A program made the translations under genes and the position numbers. A model generated the notes under the pieces. That model worked only from the letters and a program-made list of their open reading frames with translations, was not told the DNA's origin and did no database searches. This document shows, in pieces, positions 51,801 to 63,252 of a stretch of DNA of 64,000 nucleotides. The stretch is taken from contig CM040446.1 in the NCBI GenBank assembly GCA_022749755.1, positions 2,968,966-3,032,965 on the forward strand. Reading direction: 5' to 3'. Origin of the DNA: Azadirachta indica (lineage: Eukaryota; Streptophyta; Magnoliopsida; Sapindales; Meliaceae). How positions within the stretch are numbered: position 1 is the first letter of the stretch; each line of letters begins with the position of its first letter.

Positions 51801-52760
51801 AGAAAAAAATTTGCCGAACAACAACGTAATCGTGATTAACGAGTTTTATATTTGAGTCATTTTCAAATATATTTTTTATATTATTTTGAAAGTTAATATT
51901 TCATATTTAAGGAGAGATCAAATAATAAAGTGTACTGTAACATAATCATGATTAACGAGTTTTATTTTTCAGATTGTTATCTTTTAATAAATCTTTTCAT
52001 ACATCTTGACAAAATGGCATAAAAATCAAAGAGAAGAGAAAATTCATTGAATAATAACATATGTTATAGTATAGTTGTAATTAATTTTTTTGGATTATTA
52101 ACAACAAATTTGTCATATCATTTTGACAAAATCATTTCACGATTATACGAAGGTCAAGGAGAAAAGATAATTTCAATTTTATTTTTTCCAGGAAAAAATT
52201 CAAAATTGACATTCAATGTTAGATCAAATCAATTACGACCTAGCATTATCCATCCATAAATATTACAAGTATATCTAGTTGTAAGCATTGAATTAGACTT
52301 GACAAACAGATTTGTATGTGTTTGAAATTTGTCTTTCATGTTGATTTACAAGTGGGGGAAATTCAAATGCAAAATAATTTAAATTATTTTTCTAAATTAT
52401 TCAAACTCTCAGTACCTATGAAACGGGACCAATAATAGGCATACAACATGCCTGTGCAATTTCCTTATTGAGAATGTGCTTCACATTTATTGCTCTGCTT
52501 CCACATTTATGATCCTTTGGACTCCCAAGGCAAAAAATGAAAAATAAAAATCATCTAGAAATCAAGATCTTGGGTAAATGCATTTTCATAACACAAGATA
52601 AGAAGAGATTGAACAGAAAATCTGCTGATATTAAGGAGATGCTAACGTGTCTTTTGTCAAGCAATAGAAAGTCTACAGTTTGGCCTTCGGAGCCCTGCAA
52701 CCATTCACTTACAGCAAGAGGCGTTTCATAGCAGTCTTAATTGCAACGTCTGCAGGCAAC

Positions 52761-52808
52761 GAAAATGAAAATGAAAATGAAAATGAAAACGAAAACGAAA
52801 ACGAAAAC
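52761..52808. repeat. Composite hexamer repeat (GAAAAT)4(GAAAAC)4
   Basis: Four GAAAAT units pass directly into four GAAAAC units, both perfect. Read directly. Confidence 0.95.
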
Positions 52809-55800
52809 ATATAGAGCAATAAATTGTCCTTGTGACCCACCTTGGTCTATGTATTCCCGTATTGTTGGTTTTCAAACAAAGACCATTCGTATTGTTGCAT
52901 TTGACAAGGGGCAGTATGACTTTCAGTAGTACTATTTGGGCACTAGAAAAAACTCATGTTAAATGATATTTTGGTAAATGTATTTAGCTGTTTTGTTTCT
53001 TTTAAAAATATACTAGATAAAATGTTTGATAAACACTAACTTTTACTTGGCAACTAATATTTACATACTGAAAAAGTTTGACGAGTGATCCCATTCCTGT
53101 GAATTAAAAGCCATGACAGATCAATCCCAAACATATAGACATATTCCTTTTATTTCTGATACAGACAGTTGGCAAGCATATATGACACATAACAAGCCAC
53201 TGCAGGAGCTAAAATTAATCAATGCCAAGTTACACATGCTATACCATCTTACAAGCATCAAAATGATAAATCAAAATCACACAGATTACAAGTTTACACC
53301 CAACTTATTTTCAATTCTTTGAAAACTAATCGATTTCACTTTGACTTACTGTGACAATTGAATCTTGATCAGTACGGCAATTTTCCCAATTGATGTTTTT
53401 CTTTTAGTCCTGAAACCGACACATATCTGCTGCTTAAGCCAACTACTAATTGATGCTGCAGAGAAAGTTTTCCTTCAAAACCTGTTTTCATCCACCTAGT
53501 CTCCAGCAAACCTGTTAAGCAGAAAGTGATTCAAGAAGTTCTTCCAAATGCTTTATTAACTAACATTATAGAAGAAGTTATTTCTGTTCTACATGTCTTT
53601 ATGCAGATCAGGATATCAGTTTACCAAGTAGGCAACAATTGGCTGTGAAAAATTGTATATGATGAAGAACAGAAGAAATGCCTCACTATAAGTAAATAGG
53701 TATTGACACTCAGCAGCAACAATGACACCCAAAAAATCATGTTGACCATATCATCTGCATGAGTTAGGCCCAAAAGATCAAAAATTAAAAACATGTGACC
53801 ATTAACTCAAACTTGTAAGAGTGACAACTAGCTCTATATAACTAACTTCATTTATCACAAAAGGCTTTCCTTAACATGTGCAGAACTCTATCTCATAATT
53901 TTAATCACAAGAACTGAAAGTTCACAAGACTGGCAATGTTTAACAACTTCATTAGATACAACATTAACCACCGATGAAATTCCTTATCACAGTACAAATG
54001 AGAAAAAAGCTGATCTTACGCGTCTAAAGAGTCAAAACCCCAGTAGTCACAAAATTTTAAATAGAACTACCATACGCTAGAATAAACTATCAACTACCTT
54101 ATGCAAGAATAAACTATTATGCACAAAGTTCAAATGAAGGCAATAATGCAATACATAAAACATAAGTCTATGCCTCCCCTCAAACTTGCGGCGAATCAAA
54201 AACCTAGAAGTTGTCAAGCAACAATGTAGAACACATGAAGTGTAGGAGGCCCTATTCAGTACTATTTTGCAAATGATGTGCTGAAGACAGCAGACCTCAG
54301 CCCAAGTCAGCGGTAAGAAATCAAGAGCCCCAGCCCAGCATGAGATAAAAGAAACCTACAAGTGTACCGTGTGACCAACGAAACAGCCAGCTAGAACAAC
54401 AGCCACCTTGATAACCAATTTGATGTATACAGGTTCAAGGAGCCAATCCAAGGAATCATATACAACCTTGTACATATGTAAGCTTGAGTGCCATTAGATG
54501 GTCTCTTTTAGGTTTTCTTGTTGAGCAGCCTTCTAGATTATACTAGTTTGAGTTTTATGTTAATTTAACATTTATTCTTTGCTAAAGCATGGGTGTCAAG
54601 ATTGCCGTTTCATTGAAATGAAAAGTCTAAGTTCAATTTCACTCAAAAACATTCTCTGCTTCCTGTTTTCTAGCTAGGTGTATTATTACCCTCGTATTTG
54701 AGAAAAAAAAAAAAAATACAACCCCTTGTTTAGAGTTTATAGCTACTATAATTTAATTCTTGAGAACAATGTAACAGCAGATAATAGAGTGATATAAAGG
54801 TTTTAAAATGAGATCAATAATGATATATAAAACTAATTTGGAGTATTAACAACAGATCCTTGACGTTTGGCAAACATCCAAGGACATAGATTGTTCATTT
54901 TTAACAACTAGGTCCTTGACTTCATATGATGTTAATAATCGTTGATGTGAAGAGGGAAAAAAATGGAAAATGTTCCTTAGTGTTTTCAACAAAACACAAT
55001 TACATGCCCTGCTTTGTTGCAAATTGTCCTTGCTCTCTATCATTAAATGTCCTTGTCCAACTATAATAATCTCATTTTCAACATGGAGGCAGTGGTAGCA
55101 ACAGGTTTTAGCAGTCATAGTGGATAGAATGGCTCCAGATCCAGCTTCATTTTTACGTTACTGGCTCTGTTGAGATTTCTTCCATTCTTTCTGTCCCTCG
55201 CATTATTGTCACTTTCTGTCCTTTTTTCCCCTTTATCTCTTTAATTTGAGTTCAAGTGTGTGGGTTTTGGAGGTGCAGGGTTCAGAAAGAGAAAGCAAAT
55301 GGATCAAGGACTGGCTTTGTTTTATATGCATTATGGGTTAGTGGGTCGGTTTTGTTCTTTTGTGTAAGAATTTGTTTGTTACATAAATCGGGATTTAATT
55401 GCAATGGACTTGTTCAGCGACAACGGGTGCTGGATAGGTTGTTTTGTATGCATTATAGGTTAGTGGGGGGGTCTGTGTGTGTTTTAGTTATTTATTTTTT
55501 AAATTTAAAAAAAATGTCTTAATTTTAATATTGTTAAATATCCAAAATAAAAGAAAATAAATTATTATGCAGTGTTAACAACTAGGTCCCTTAAGACTTG
55601 AAGAATAACCATCCTAAATTTTTCATCTCAAATTGACTAGTCAATATTCTTCTCAATAGATTGTATGAGTAGGATTACTGCCAGTGGTAATCATGTCAAT
55701 TACACATAGAAGCCAGAAAGTATAGTTTGACCTTACATATCACAACCATCCAAAGCATTTTCATCAAAATCAATCAAGGATTGTAGTTAGACCCATCAAC

Positions 55801-55974
55801 CTTCAGAAAAATGTTGGGGATAAAGTTAATTGAGAATGTTGTTAAGAAATCAATAACAAAACTTGAGCAAGATAAAATTCCTTTAACTGTGAAATGTTGC
55901 TAAAATTTTACCGACATCCGAGTAGCCATAAAATCATGAAAAGACGTACCTTCAAAAGTTAAGGTGCCACTGCA

Positions 55975-58904
55975 TCAATTTGGCTGAAGAACAACATGCT
56001 GAGAAAAGGAAAATTGAGAAGAAGTTACACCTTCTCCCATTAGCATTCTTCAGTAATTTAAAAGATAGACACCACTTAAAAGCCAACAAAGAAAAATAAC
56101 ATCAGACAGGTAGCATTACTACAATACTGTTTCAACATCCTAAGTTTTACCTTAATTTGTGTCCTATTATATGTATAAGTGATGTGAATAGATCCATCAC
56201 TAGCCTGGATAACTGCCGGATATGAGAATTCCATTTCCAAATTCTCCTCCAATGTCACAGCATCATGCCATGAATCACCATCATCTCGGGACAGGGCAAC
56301 TTTAAGCACTCCCCTGGAGACTGTATTGTAGGCAAGTAAAAAGCGCCCATCTCTAAGCTTAACCCCATCAATGCCTAGTAAGTTGTATAAAAAAAAAAAA
56401 AATTCATAATATTAGCCAGAGGCAGAATATGTGTGTGTATGTATGTAAGTGCATGCATATAAAAAACAAAATTTATCCATCAACCTGAATTAGGGTTCGG
56501 CAGTTTAGTAGGTATAGCATAACTCCAGGTTTCGCCACCGTCATTGGATTTTGACATGCAAATTCTATTAATGCCATCAAATGATCGCATTAAAGCACGC
56601 AGGGAGCCGTTTACAGTCAGAAAAGGAACCGGTTGAATCACGCTGAGAGATTCATTTTGGATGTAAATAGGACCAAACTTTCTCCACGATCTGCCAGAAT
56701 CTGCTGTGACCTGATGCATCAGAATTATAAGTCTATGTTATCTCCCTTTTAAGACCTCATTTGATTGCAAAAGCTCATGCAATTGAGTTGTATTTACAAC
56801 CTCCATCCATGAGCCCCAAGAGTTCCAACTTTCAACAGATGATCCACAGAGCAAGAGACCATTTTCCAGCAAGATAGGCTTCAGAAGTGTTGTCAGCAGA
56901 TTAATTGAGGACACCATAATGACAACAATTAAATTTTACGTCTATGACACAACAGAACCTATATGATACTAAAAGTCAGTTACACCTTATTTTTTGATGG
57001 CCCTATTATACCCGGGGGAAGCTGTTCTCTTTCTGACCAAGTGACACCTTTATCATATGACCGCTTCATGCATCCACTCCATCTAGATTTCATTAAGCCA
57101 GCAGCGAGCATAGGGCAGGAAGATGTGTTAGTAGGGCCAATAAGATTTCACATTTCCACACAGTGAAACATCAAGGAAAGTAGTAATAGCTTAACAATAT
57201 GTAGTTCTACATTCGAACAATCACAAACAAAAGTCCAAGAGTTCAACCTTATTCCTAATATGAATTTCATCCCTTCAACCACATGGAAGACATCACAAGT
57301 TAAAAGAAAACAATTAAGGAGCAAATAATCGAAAATACGAAGTTTATTATCGCACTGTAAGCAGGAATGATTAAATATTTACTGCAGGGGAACCTAAGAT
57401 TGCCACCAGAAAAATCACTGATTTCAAAAAAAAATGAGATGGTGACTTCTTCCAAATTTCAAGGCTATACGCTCACCAAGAGCAGTCATCACAAATTCGA
57501 ATGTCATTATATGAACCAAACAGAAAGATTAAAGAAAATGTGATGCTTGACTAACATAATTTACAGACAATGAATATTCGAAAGACTATGGAGTTGAAAG
57601 TTTACTTTTGAACCTCTTGCCCTATTTTATAAAACAGCAACAACTCATTTGAGGGTAGCTTGAACAGTACAGGATTCCACATTGGAACATTAGGTTGTTC
57701 ATCAGCGACAATTGGTGATTGCCAACAGCCATCCTGCCCAACAAAGTTTTAGTCAACAAATAATCATCTTAAAATGCAAGATCAAAATATCAAGAAATTT
57801 AACCATGTTTTTAGTACTGAAATGCATTAAATTGAAAGGGGCATTGCCCAACATTTTAAGTGGTTTCACATATTGTGACGATATTCAAGGGCATACCCAC
57901 AAGGTAAGGAGACACCACGGTCGAGATTAAAAGAACAAAAGTATTAGTTCAAAAATACAAATTGACAAAGATCATGTATCAAGAAAAGATTATGTGCGCA
58001 GAGTACATCTGAGATATTGTTTAACCCATTACCTTGAATGTCTGCAACCAAATTTTCACATCCGGTGCTCCCTCCTTTGTACCTCCGAAATAAGCAACCA
58101 AAAAGTGTCCTTGATCTACCTGCACAAATCATATTTCAGCAACAATCTGGTTGACTTCTTGTAATGACAGGAACAACGGAAGAAATAAACATAAAATTTC
58201 ATCAAATTCCATAACCTCAACAATGGTAGAGGCGTGACAGCTATTGAAGGAAGAAGAATTTGCTGGAAATGTGAACTCCTCTACCACAGGTCCTTGTAAG
58301 TAACAATCCTTTGTCATATTAAAATTCTCAGAAATTGAAGTTATGGCCTTGGGATGTATTCTAGCTACTCTTCTGCACAGAGTTTTCAGCACATATTTTA
58401 TACAATCTTAAAAATTTTATCAAAACAGCAAGAACTAAGAAGCTTATTAGAAAACCCTATGACCTATGGACATTGTTTTGCAAAATTGTTTTTCGTAAAA
58501 CTATTGCGTAAAATTGAAAGCAAAAGTTGCATGTTTGTATTTTCAATATTTGAGGACCTAAGTACCAATGTTCAGAGTTTTTCTTCCTAATTAATACATT
58601 GGCAGACATTGGAAAATGCATTAATCTTTAATGGGTATCAATCATAATTTGTACTAAACAAGCAACATCAATCAAAGAAAAAACAAAAATTAGACTACCT
58701 GGTAAGGTGTGCATGAAAATGATGAAGCAAGTGATTTATATGATATGTTGTCTCAGAATTCAATATTCTATAAGTGGAGCTGGCGCTCCTGGCAATTCCA
58801 GAAAATGGGTAACGAAAATCAGATAAATTGGATACAGAAAACAGCAGCAAAAAGAGCAACAGAAACAAAGACAACAACAGAACTCTTGCAACTGATTTCC
58901 ACAT
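55975..58904 (-). CDS. BNR/Asp-box (sialidase-like fold) protein with N-terminal membrane anchor
   Basis: Nine minus-strand exons, 58904-58699, 58372-58216, 58119-58033, 57733-57606, 57082-56986, 56878-56801, 56710-56485, 56374-56151 and 55998-55975, join in frame to 408 residues. The last exon codes only seven residues (HVVLQPN) before TGA. Residues about 6-28 form a Leu/Phe-rich signal anchor. The rest has at least four Asp-box repeats ([32 protein letters not shown]) and the block FGGTKEG with PDVKIW, as in bacterial BNR-repeat proteins of the sialidase superfamily (BNR_2). The fold would be a six-bladed propeller, likely lumenal or extracellular. Plants have little or no sialic acid, so the substrate is unknown; another acidic sugar is possible. 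A GT donor about 25 bases after the stop (near 55950) suggests an intron in the 3' UTR. Confidence 0.88.
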
Positions 58905-59323
58905 TTTAATGTAAGAACAGGCAGCCTTAAAACCAATTTATATGAAAAAAAAAAAAGAGAGAGAGAGAGAAAAGAGAGTTGAAATTTGAAGATCGTAACA
59001 AATGCATTAAATTATAGGACAAATAAGAGAAAAATCCATACCTAATAAGAGAGAAGATTTAGTTAATTATTTATATCAAATGGAAACAAAAGGAGAGTCG
59101 TGAATGCAAGTTTTGTCCCAAGAGCGATCCCACTCAGTTGCAGAGTTAATTAATATGGGAAATGGAAAACGGGAAATTGAGTTTTTTTTTTTAAATAAAT
59201 TATTGTATTTTTAAGGAACAATAACATCCGGAGTCCAACATTACACTTTTTCACAGGTAATTTTCTGTTTTATAACAAATAGATACCCACTATGCAGAGG
59301 GATGAGAAAGATAGCGGTTGGGG

Positions 59324-59818
59324 GCGGGTTTTGTCATGCTTGAACCGTACCCATTTTGGGGCTAATTTATTCTTGAATCCAACCCTTTTTTTTTTCTTTT
59401 TTACAAAAATCGAATCGAGGCCAACCAGTTTTGCTTTGTAACTCACTCAACTCGATCCTAACTTACCTTTATTTAACCCTGTTTTGACCAAATTATAGTG
59501 TTACTACAGAAATCTACTACGTTTATTACAATCAAATTAAAAGGCTTGCTTGTGGAATACTACATGATGATTGAATTTTTTGACTAGTTATAATAATAAA
59601 ACTCAAAGTTACAATATTTTTAATAGTGATAGAGTGGGCAACCAAGGTTAAAAATCCCTGACCTCGCTCCAATTTTCAAATAAATTGAATTTTAAAATTT
59701 CAAATCCATCCTAATTTTTAAACAGATTGGATTTTTAAACCTCAAACTTGCCCTAAATGGAGTAGAACAAGGTGGGACGAGGCAGGTTCGGAAAAAATTT
59801 TTATCCCTATTGCCACAG
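59324..59818. repeat. Unclassified dispersed repeat, copy 1
   Basis: This segment matches 59931-60420 block by block in the same orientation with an offset of about 607 bases. Shared blocks include TTTTGTCAT, TTATAGTGTTA, ATCAAATTAAAA, TTACAATATTTTTA and AGGTTCGGA. The copies are clearly diverged. No coding sequence or terminal repeats were seen, so the family is unassigned. Confidence 0.75.
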
Positions 59819-59930
59819 TACTACTTATGAAAATGACAAAATAACTATCTTATTATTAGAGTGTGTGTTTTAACCATCAAAGATATTTTAATCATTCCAA
59901 TAAGAACTAAGAAATAGGATTGCGAATAAA

Positions 59931-60420
59931 GCGGATTTTGTCATCCTCGAATTTGCCTCATTTGGAGCTAAATTATTTTTTAACCCACTTTTTTTCCATT
60001 TTGAAAGAAATAGGGTTAGGGGCAAGCCTCTCCAGTTTTTAACCTGCTCAATCTAGCCAAACTTATCTTCATTTGATTCCGTTTTGATTGAGTTATAGTG
60101 TTATTACAGTAAGCTATAATATTTGTTATAATCAAATTAAAAAGCTTGATACAGTGGAACGCTGCATGATGGGCTAATTTTTTGGGTCAGTTATAATAAT
60201 TAAACTCAAGTTACAATATTATCCAATATCAAAATTACAATATTTTTAGTAATGATGGATGGTACAGGGCGGGGTTGGAAATTCCCGAACTCTCCCCGAT
60301 TTTCAAATGTGTTAGATTTTAAGGACTCAATTCCACTCCAAGTTTTAATAGGTTGGATATTTAAGCTTCAAACTTGCCTTAATGTAGTGAAGTAGGTTCG
60401 GAGAAAATTCTCATCCTTAC
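59931..60420. repeat. Unclassified dispersed repeat, copy 2
   Basis: Second copy of the repeat at 59324-59818. It contains an extra short duplication (TTACAATATT twice near 60211-60245) that copy 1 lacks. Confidence 0.75.
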
Positions 60421-60910
60421 AATAAAAAGGGCTTGTTTGTTACAAATAAACAAACTATGTCTTCATTTACCGAAATATAGAAATTTAAAAACCTAATTAT
60501 TATTATCCTATTTTTAATTGTTTGGCTGTTTCTCATTTTTTTTTCATTTTCTTACAAAAGCATTTATGTTCGAGGAGAAAAGTTCTAAGCTTATAGTTTT
60601 CTTTTATATATTTTTAAAATTTATCCAAATTTTTTATTTTTTTATAGAATTTATTGTTAAATCACAAATATTTTGTTAAAAGAAAGGTCAAGTTAAAAGA
60701 AGGTTAAAAAAATAAAAAATATAAAGAAAAGAAAGGAAAATAACAAAAATTGTCTCATTTTATAATAAAAATTCAAAAATGCCTCCCTAAAAAAATTCAT
60801 TTTAAATGATCTATTTTAATCTTTTTGAACAAAAATACTCCTAATCCCTAAAATTATCAAACTTAATTTTGGGTTAATATAGTATTTCCAAATATTATAA
60901 TAAATAAAAC

Positions 60911-61125
60911 TAATATTTTTGAGTTACCGTAACAACATGAAAATAACATTTTTGAGTTATTATAATAACTCAAAACTAGTATTTTTGAGTAATGTAATAA
61001 TGCGCAAGTAGTATTTTTAAGTATTATAATAATGTAAAAGTAATATTTTTGAGTATTATAGTAACGCGAAAGTAGTACTTTCACGTTATTTTAGTATTTT
61101 TGAGTTAGTGTAACAATTCCCAAGT
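60911..61125. repeat. Minisatellite, ~32-bp unit, about six copies
   Basis: Units start at 60911, 60944, 60977, 61009, 61041 and 61093, each opening with a form of TARTATTTTTGAGT. A degenerate unit sits at about 61073-61092. The array ends 213 bases before the TrmO-like ATG. Confidence 0.85.
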
Positions 61126-61338
61126 GTTTTGTGAATTTTAGATATAAGGGTATTTTAGTTTAAACGTGTAAAAGGATATTTTTGAATGAATTTTTTTCAG
61201 GAGGATATTTTTAGATTTGTCATAAAATGGAGACATTTTCTGTTATTGCCCGAAAAGAGGGAAAGGAAAGGGTTTATGTTCTGAGACGTTCAAGCGGAAG
61301 GTTTTAGACGGGGAAAGCTGGTCAATGCAACTCAAATC

Positions 61339-63252
61339 ATGTCTGACAACGGCTACTCCAAAAGTTTAACCTTAGTTGGCGTAGCCGCCATTTCTGCTTC
61401 CACTTTCATCTCTGGTAAACTTTCGCTCTCTGCTCATTACACTTCTTTTGCATATACAAAATGTTTATGTAACATTGCATTCAGCTCTTCTTCTTATGAT
61501 CATTCAGTTTATATATGGAGAAAGGTTAAGGGGCTTGAGAGATCTTTGAACTCAGCGCTGCATAAATGTGCTGCTGAGAGACAAGGTCGTATTAGGGCTC
61601 AGCAGGTGAATTTTCAGTGTATTTCTTTCATATGTTTCAATATTTGCGGCAACTTATTCATAGTTTGTAAGTTGAAAATATTTTCACTACTTATTAGTGG
61701 GCAGTTGCACTTTGTTATGCGTTTTCTTTTGTAGGCTTTGAGGAAAGCTCTAGCTCAACCCAAGTCTGAAAATTTGGAGATGAGTTCTTATCCCATGACT
61801 CCTATTGGTATAGTACAGTCTTGCTTCTCTACCAGGTAATTTGACGCCACAATCTATCATAGATTTCTTGTTTGTTTCTCTTTTTTTTGCTATCATTGGA
61901 TGTAATGTTTGAAAACGTGAGGAGACATTTTCAGAATTTGATGTTCGGAGCAAATAAGAAAAAACAAAATTTTGAAAGTTTTCTATCTTATGATGAGCTA
62001 GATTGAATTGGAAATAAGGAATCTCAAAGTTTTGGTGAAATCGTTCCTTCATTTTCTGAAAGCTTAGATTTTTTGTTGACAGATGAGGGGTCCAAGTTGG
62101 GTCAACAAAGCTTCTGTTTTGTTCAACTAGATTGATAGGTAAAACTTGCGCAATGTTTCATATCTAAGAAGAAATAAAATTGAAAATTATACAAATGTTT
62201 TATCTACCATTTTGTACAGTAGTTGTGAGATTGTTGATTAGCCTTTGTTTGTGTGCTGCTATTGAGCTTCAATAATGTGAAATGTCGGTTCAAGCGAAAC
62301 ACTTTACACTTTTGGGCACTGATTATGTTATTAGAATAGGTAGTGCACATTCATACTTATCCATAGCCAGACACCATTTGTGCATTTGTCTGAGTAAATA
62401 TTAGGGAAAAAGCTTAATAAACATGAGCATTTACTATGCATGTGCGATTGAGAATGCTTTTCTAATCAAATGAACTATCTCATTTATGCAGAAATGGGAC
62501 ACCAAGGCAACCTTTACTTGTTCCTCTTGCTAGGGCAAGTTTGGTCTTTGATGCATCTCGCGTTCCTCCAGCTTCCCTTGAGGGTCTTGGAGAATATTCT
62601 CATTGCTGGATTATATATGTATTTCATTTAAATACAGATCTGGAGAAGTTATGGAAGGAACCATCAAAATCAAAGTTCAAAGCTAAGGTATGGCACTATT
62701 TTTATATATGGTGGTTGTTTTGAAATTTATTAGTAATTATTTTTATCAAATTTTAATTTCTACGAAAGGTTGGCTCGATGCTTAGGTGAGAGTCCCAAGA
62801 CTGAAAGGTGAAAAGATGGGAGTCTTTGCTACACGGTCTCCACATCGGCCTTGTCCTATTGGACTCACTGTTGCCAAGGTATAAAATCTCAGACATGTGT
62901 GGATGTCTCCTACATATCCAATGCAAAAGACAAAATATGCCTGTGAGAAAGAGTATATATTCAGTTTAATAAGTATACTCTCTACACATTAGGTGGAGGC
63001 AGTGCAAGGAAATATGGTTCTGCTATCTGGTGTGGATCTGGTCGATGGCACAGTAAGTTTTCCATTGCTCTGATCAACGAGTTCCTCTGTTTCTTGCTAC
63101 TGTGTCTAAGCGTATTTATGTCCACTGTTGATGAATTTAATTATAAGTTGTGCTCATTGTTTAAATTTTATCAACAGCCGGTACTTGATATCAAACCATA
63201 TCTACCATACTGTGACAGTATACAAGGAGCAGCAGTGCCAGAGTGGGTAACG
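61339..63252 (+). CDS. TrmO-like tRNA (adenine-N6)-methyltransferase, partial at window end
   Basis: Seven exons, 61339-61414, 61508-61605, 61735-61835, 62492-62687, 62786-62878, 62993-63052 and 63178-63252, join in frame to 233 residues; the C-terminal part lies beyond the window. A membrane-type helix (about 9-30) precedes a basic coiled segment. Then comes the TrmO/YaeB (UPF0066, TsaA-like) beta-barrel: TPIGIV at 80-85, RVPRL at 159-163, GVFATRSPHRP at 169-179, and DGTPVLDIKPY spanning the exon 6/7 junction. In E. coli and human, TrmO uses S-adenosylmethionine to methylate N6 of t6A37 in certain tRNAs for Thr (and Ser in human). The helix suggests membrane or organelle placement, which is inference. 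The last donor could also lie six bases earlier (after TGG). Confidence 0.9.

Larger units (their letters stand above)
36104..55974. other. SMAX1 promoter side and ~20-kb gene-free AT-rich region
   Basis: The first ~700 bases upstream of 36103 (minus sense) are the probable SMAX1 leader and promoter, with a GA tract at 36594-36622. Further on I find no frame with recognisable protein sequence. Repeats and unusual composition are listed separately. Between about 53.3 and 54.5 kb the base composition is more balanced, and the stretch could be 3' UTR exons of the minus-strand BNR gene, which seems to have an intron after its stop codon. That is inference only. Confidence 0.6.
58905..61338. other. 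Divergent promoter region between the BNR and TrmO-like genes
   Basis: This 2.4 kb separates two genes that point away from each other. It carries a CT/GA-rich stretch just upstream of the BNR start (58950-58978), two diverged ~500-bp direct repeats and a ~32-bp minisatellite. No coding frame is recognisable. Confidence 0.65.
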
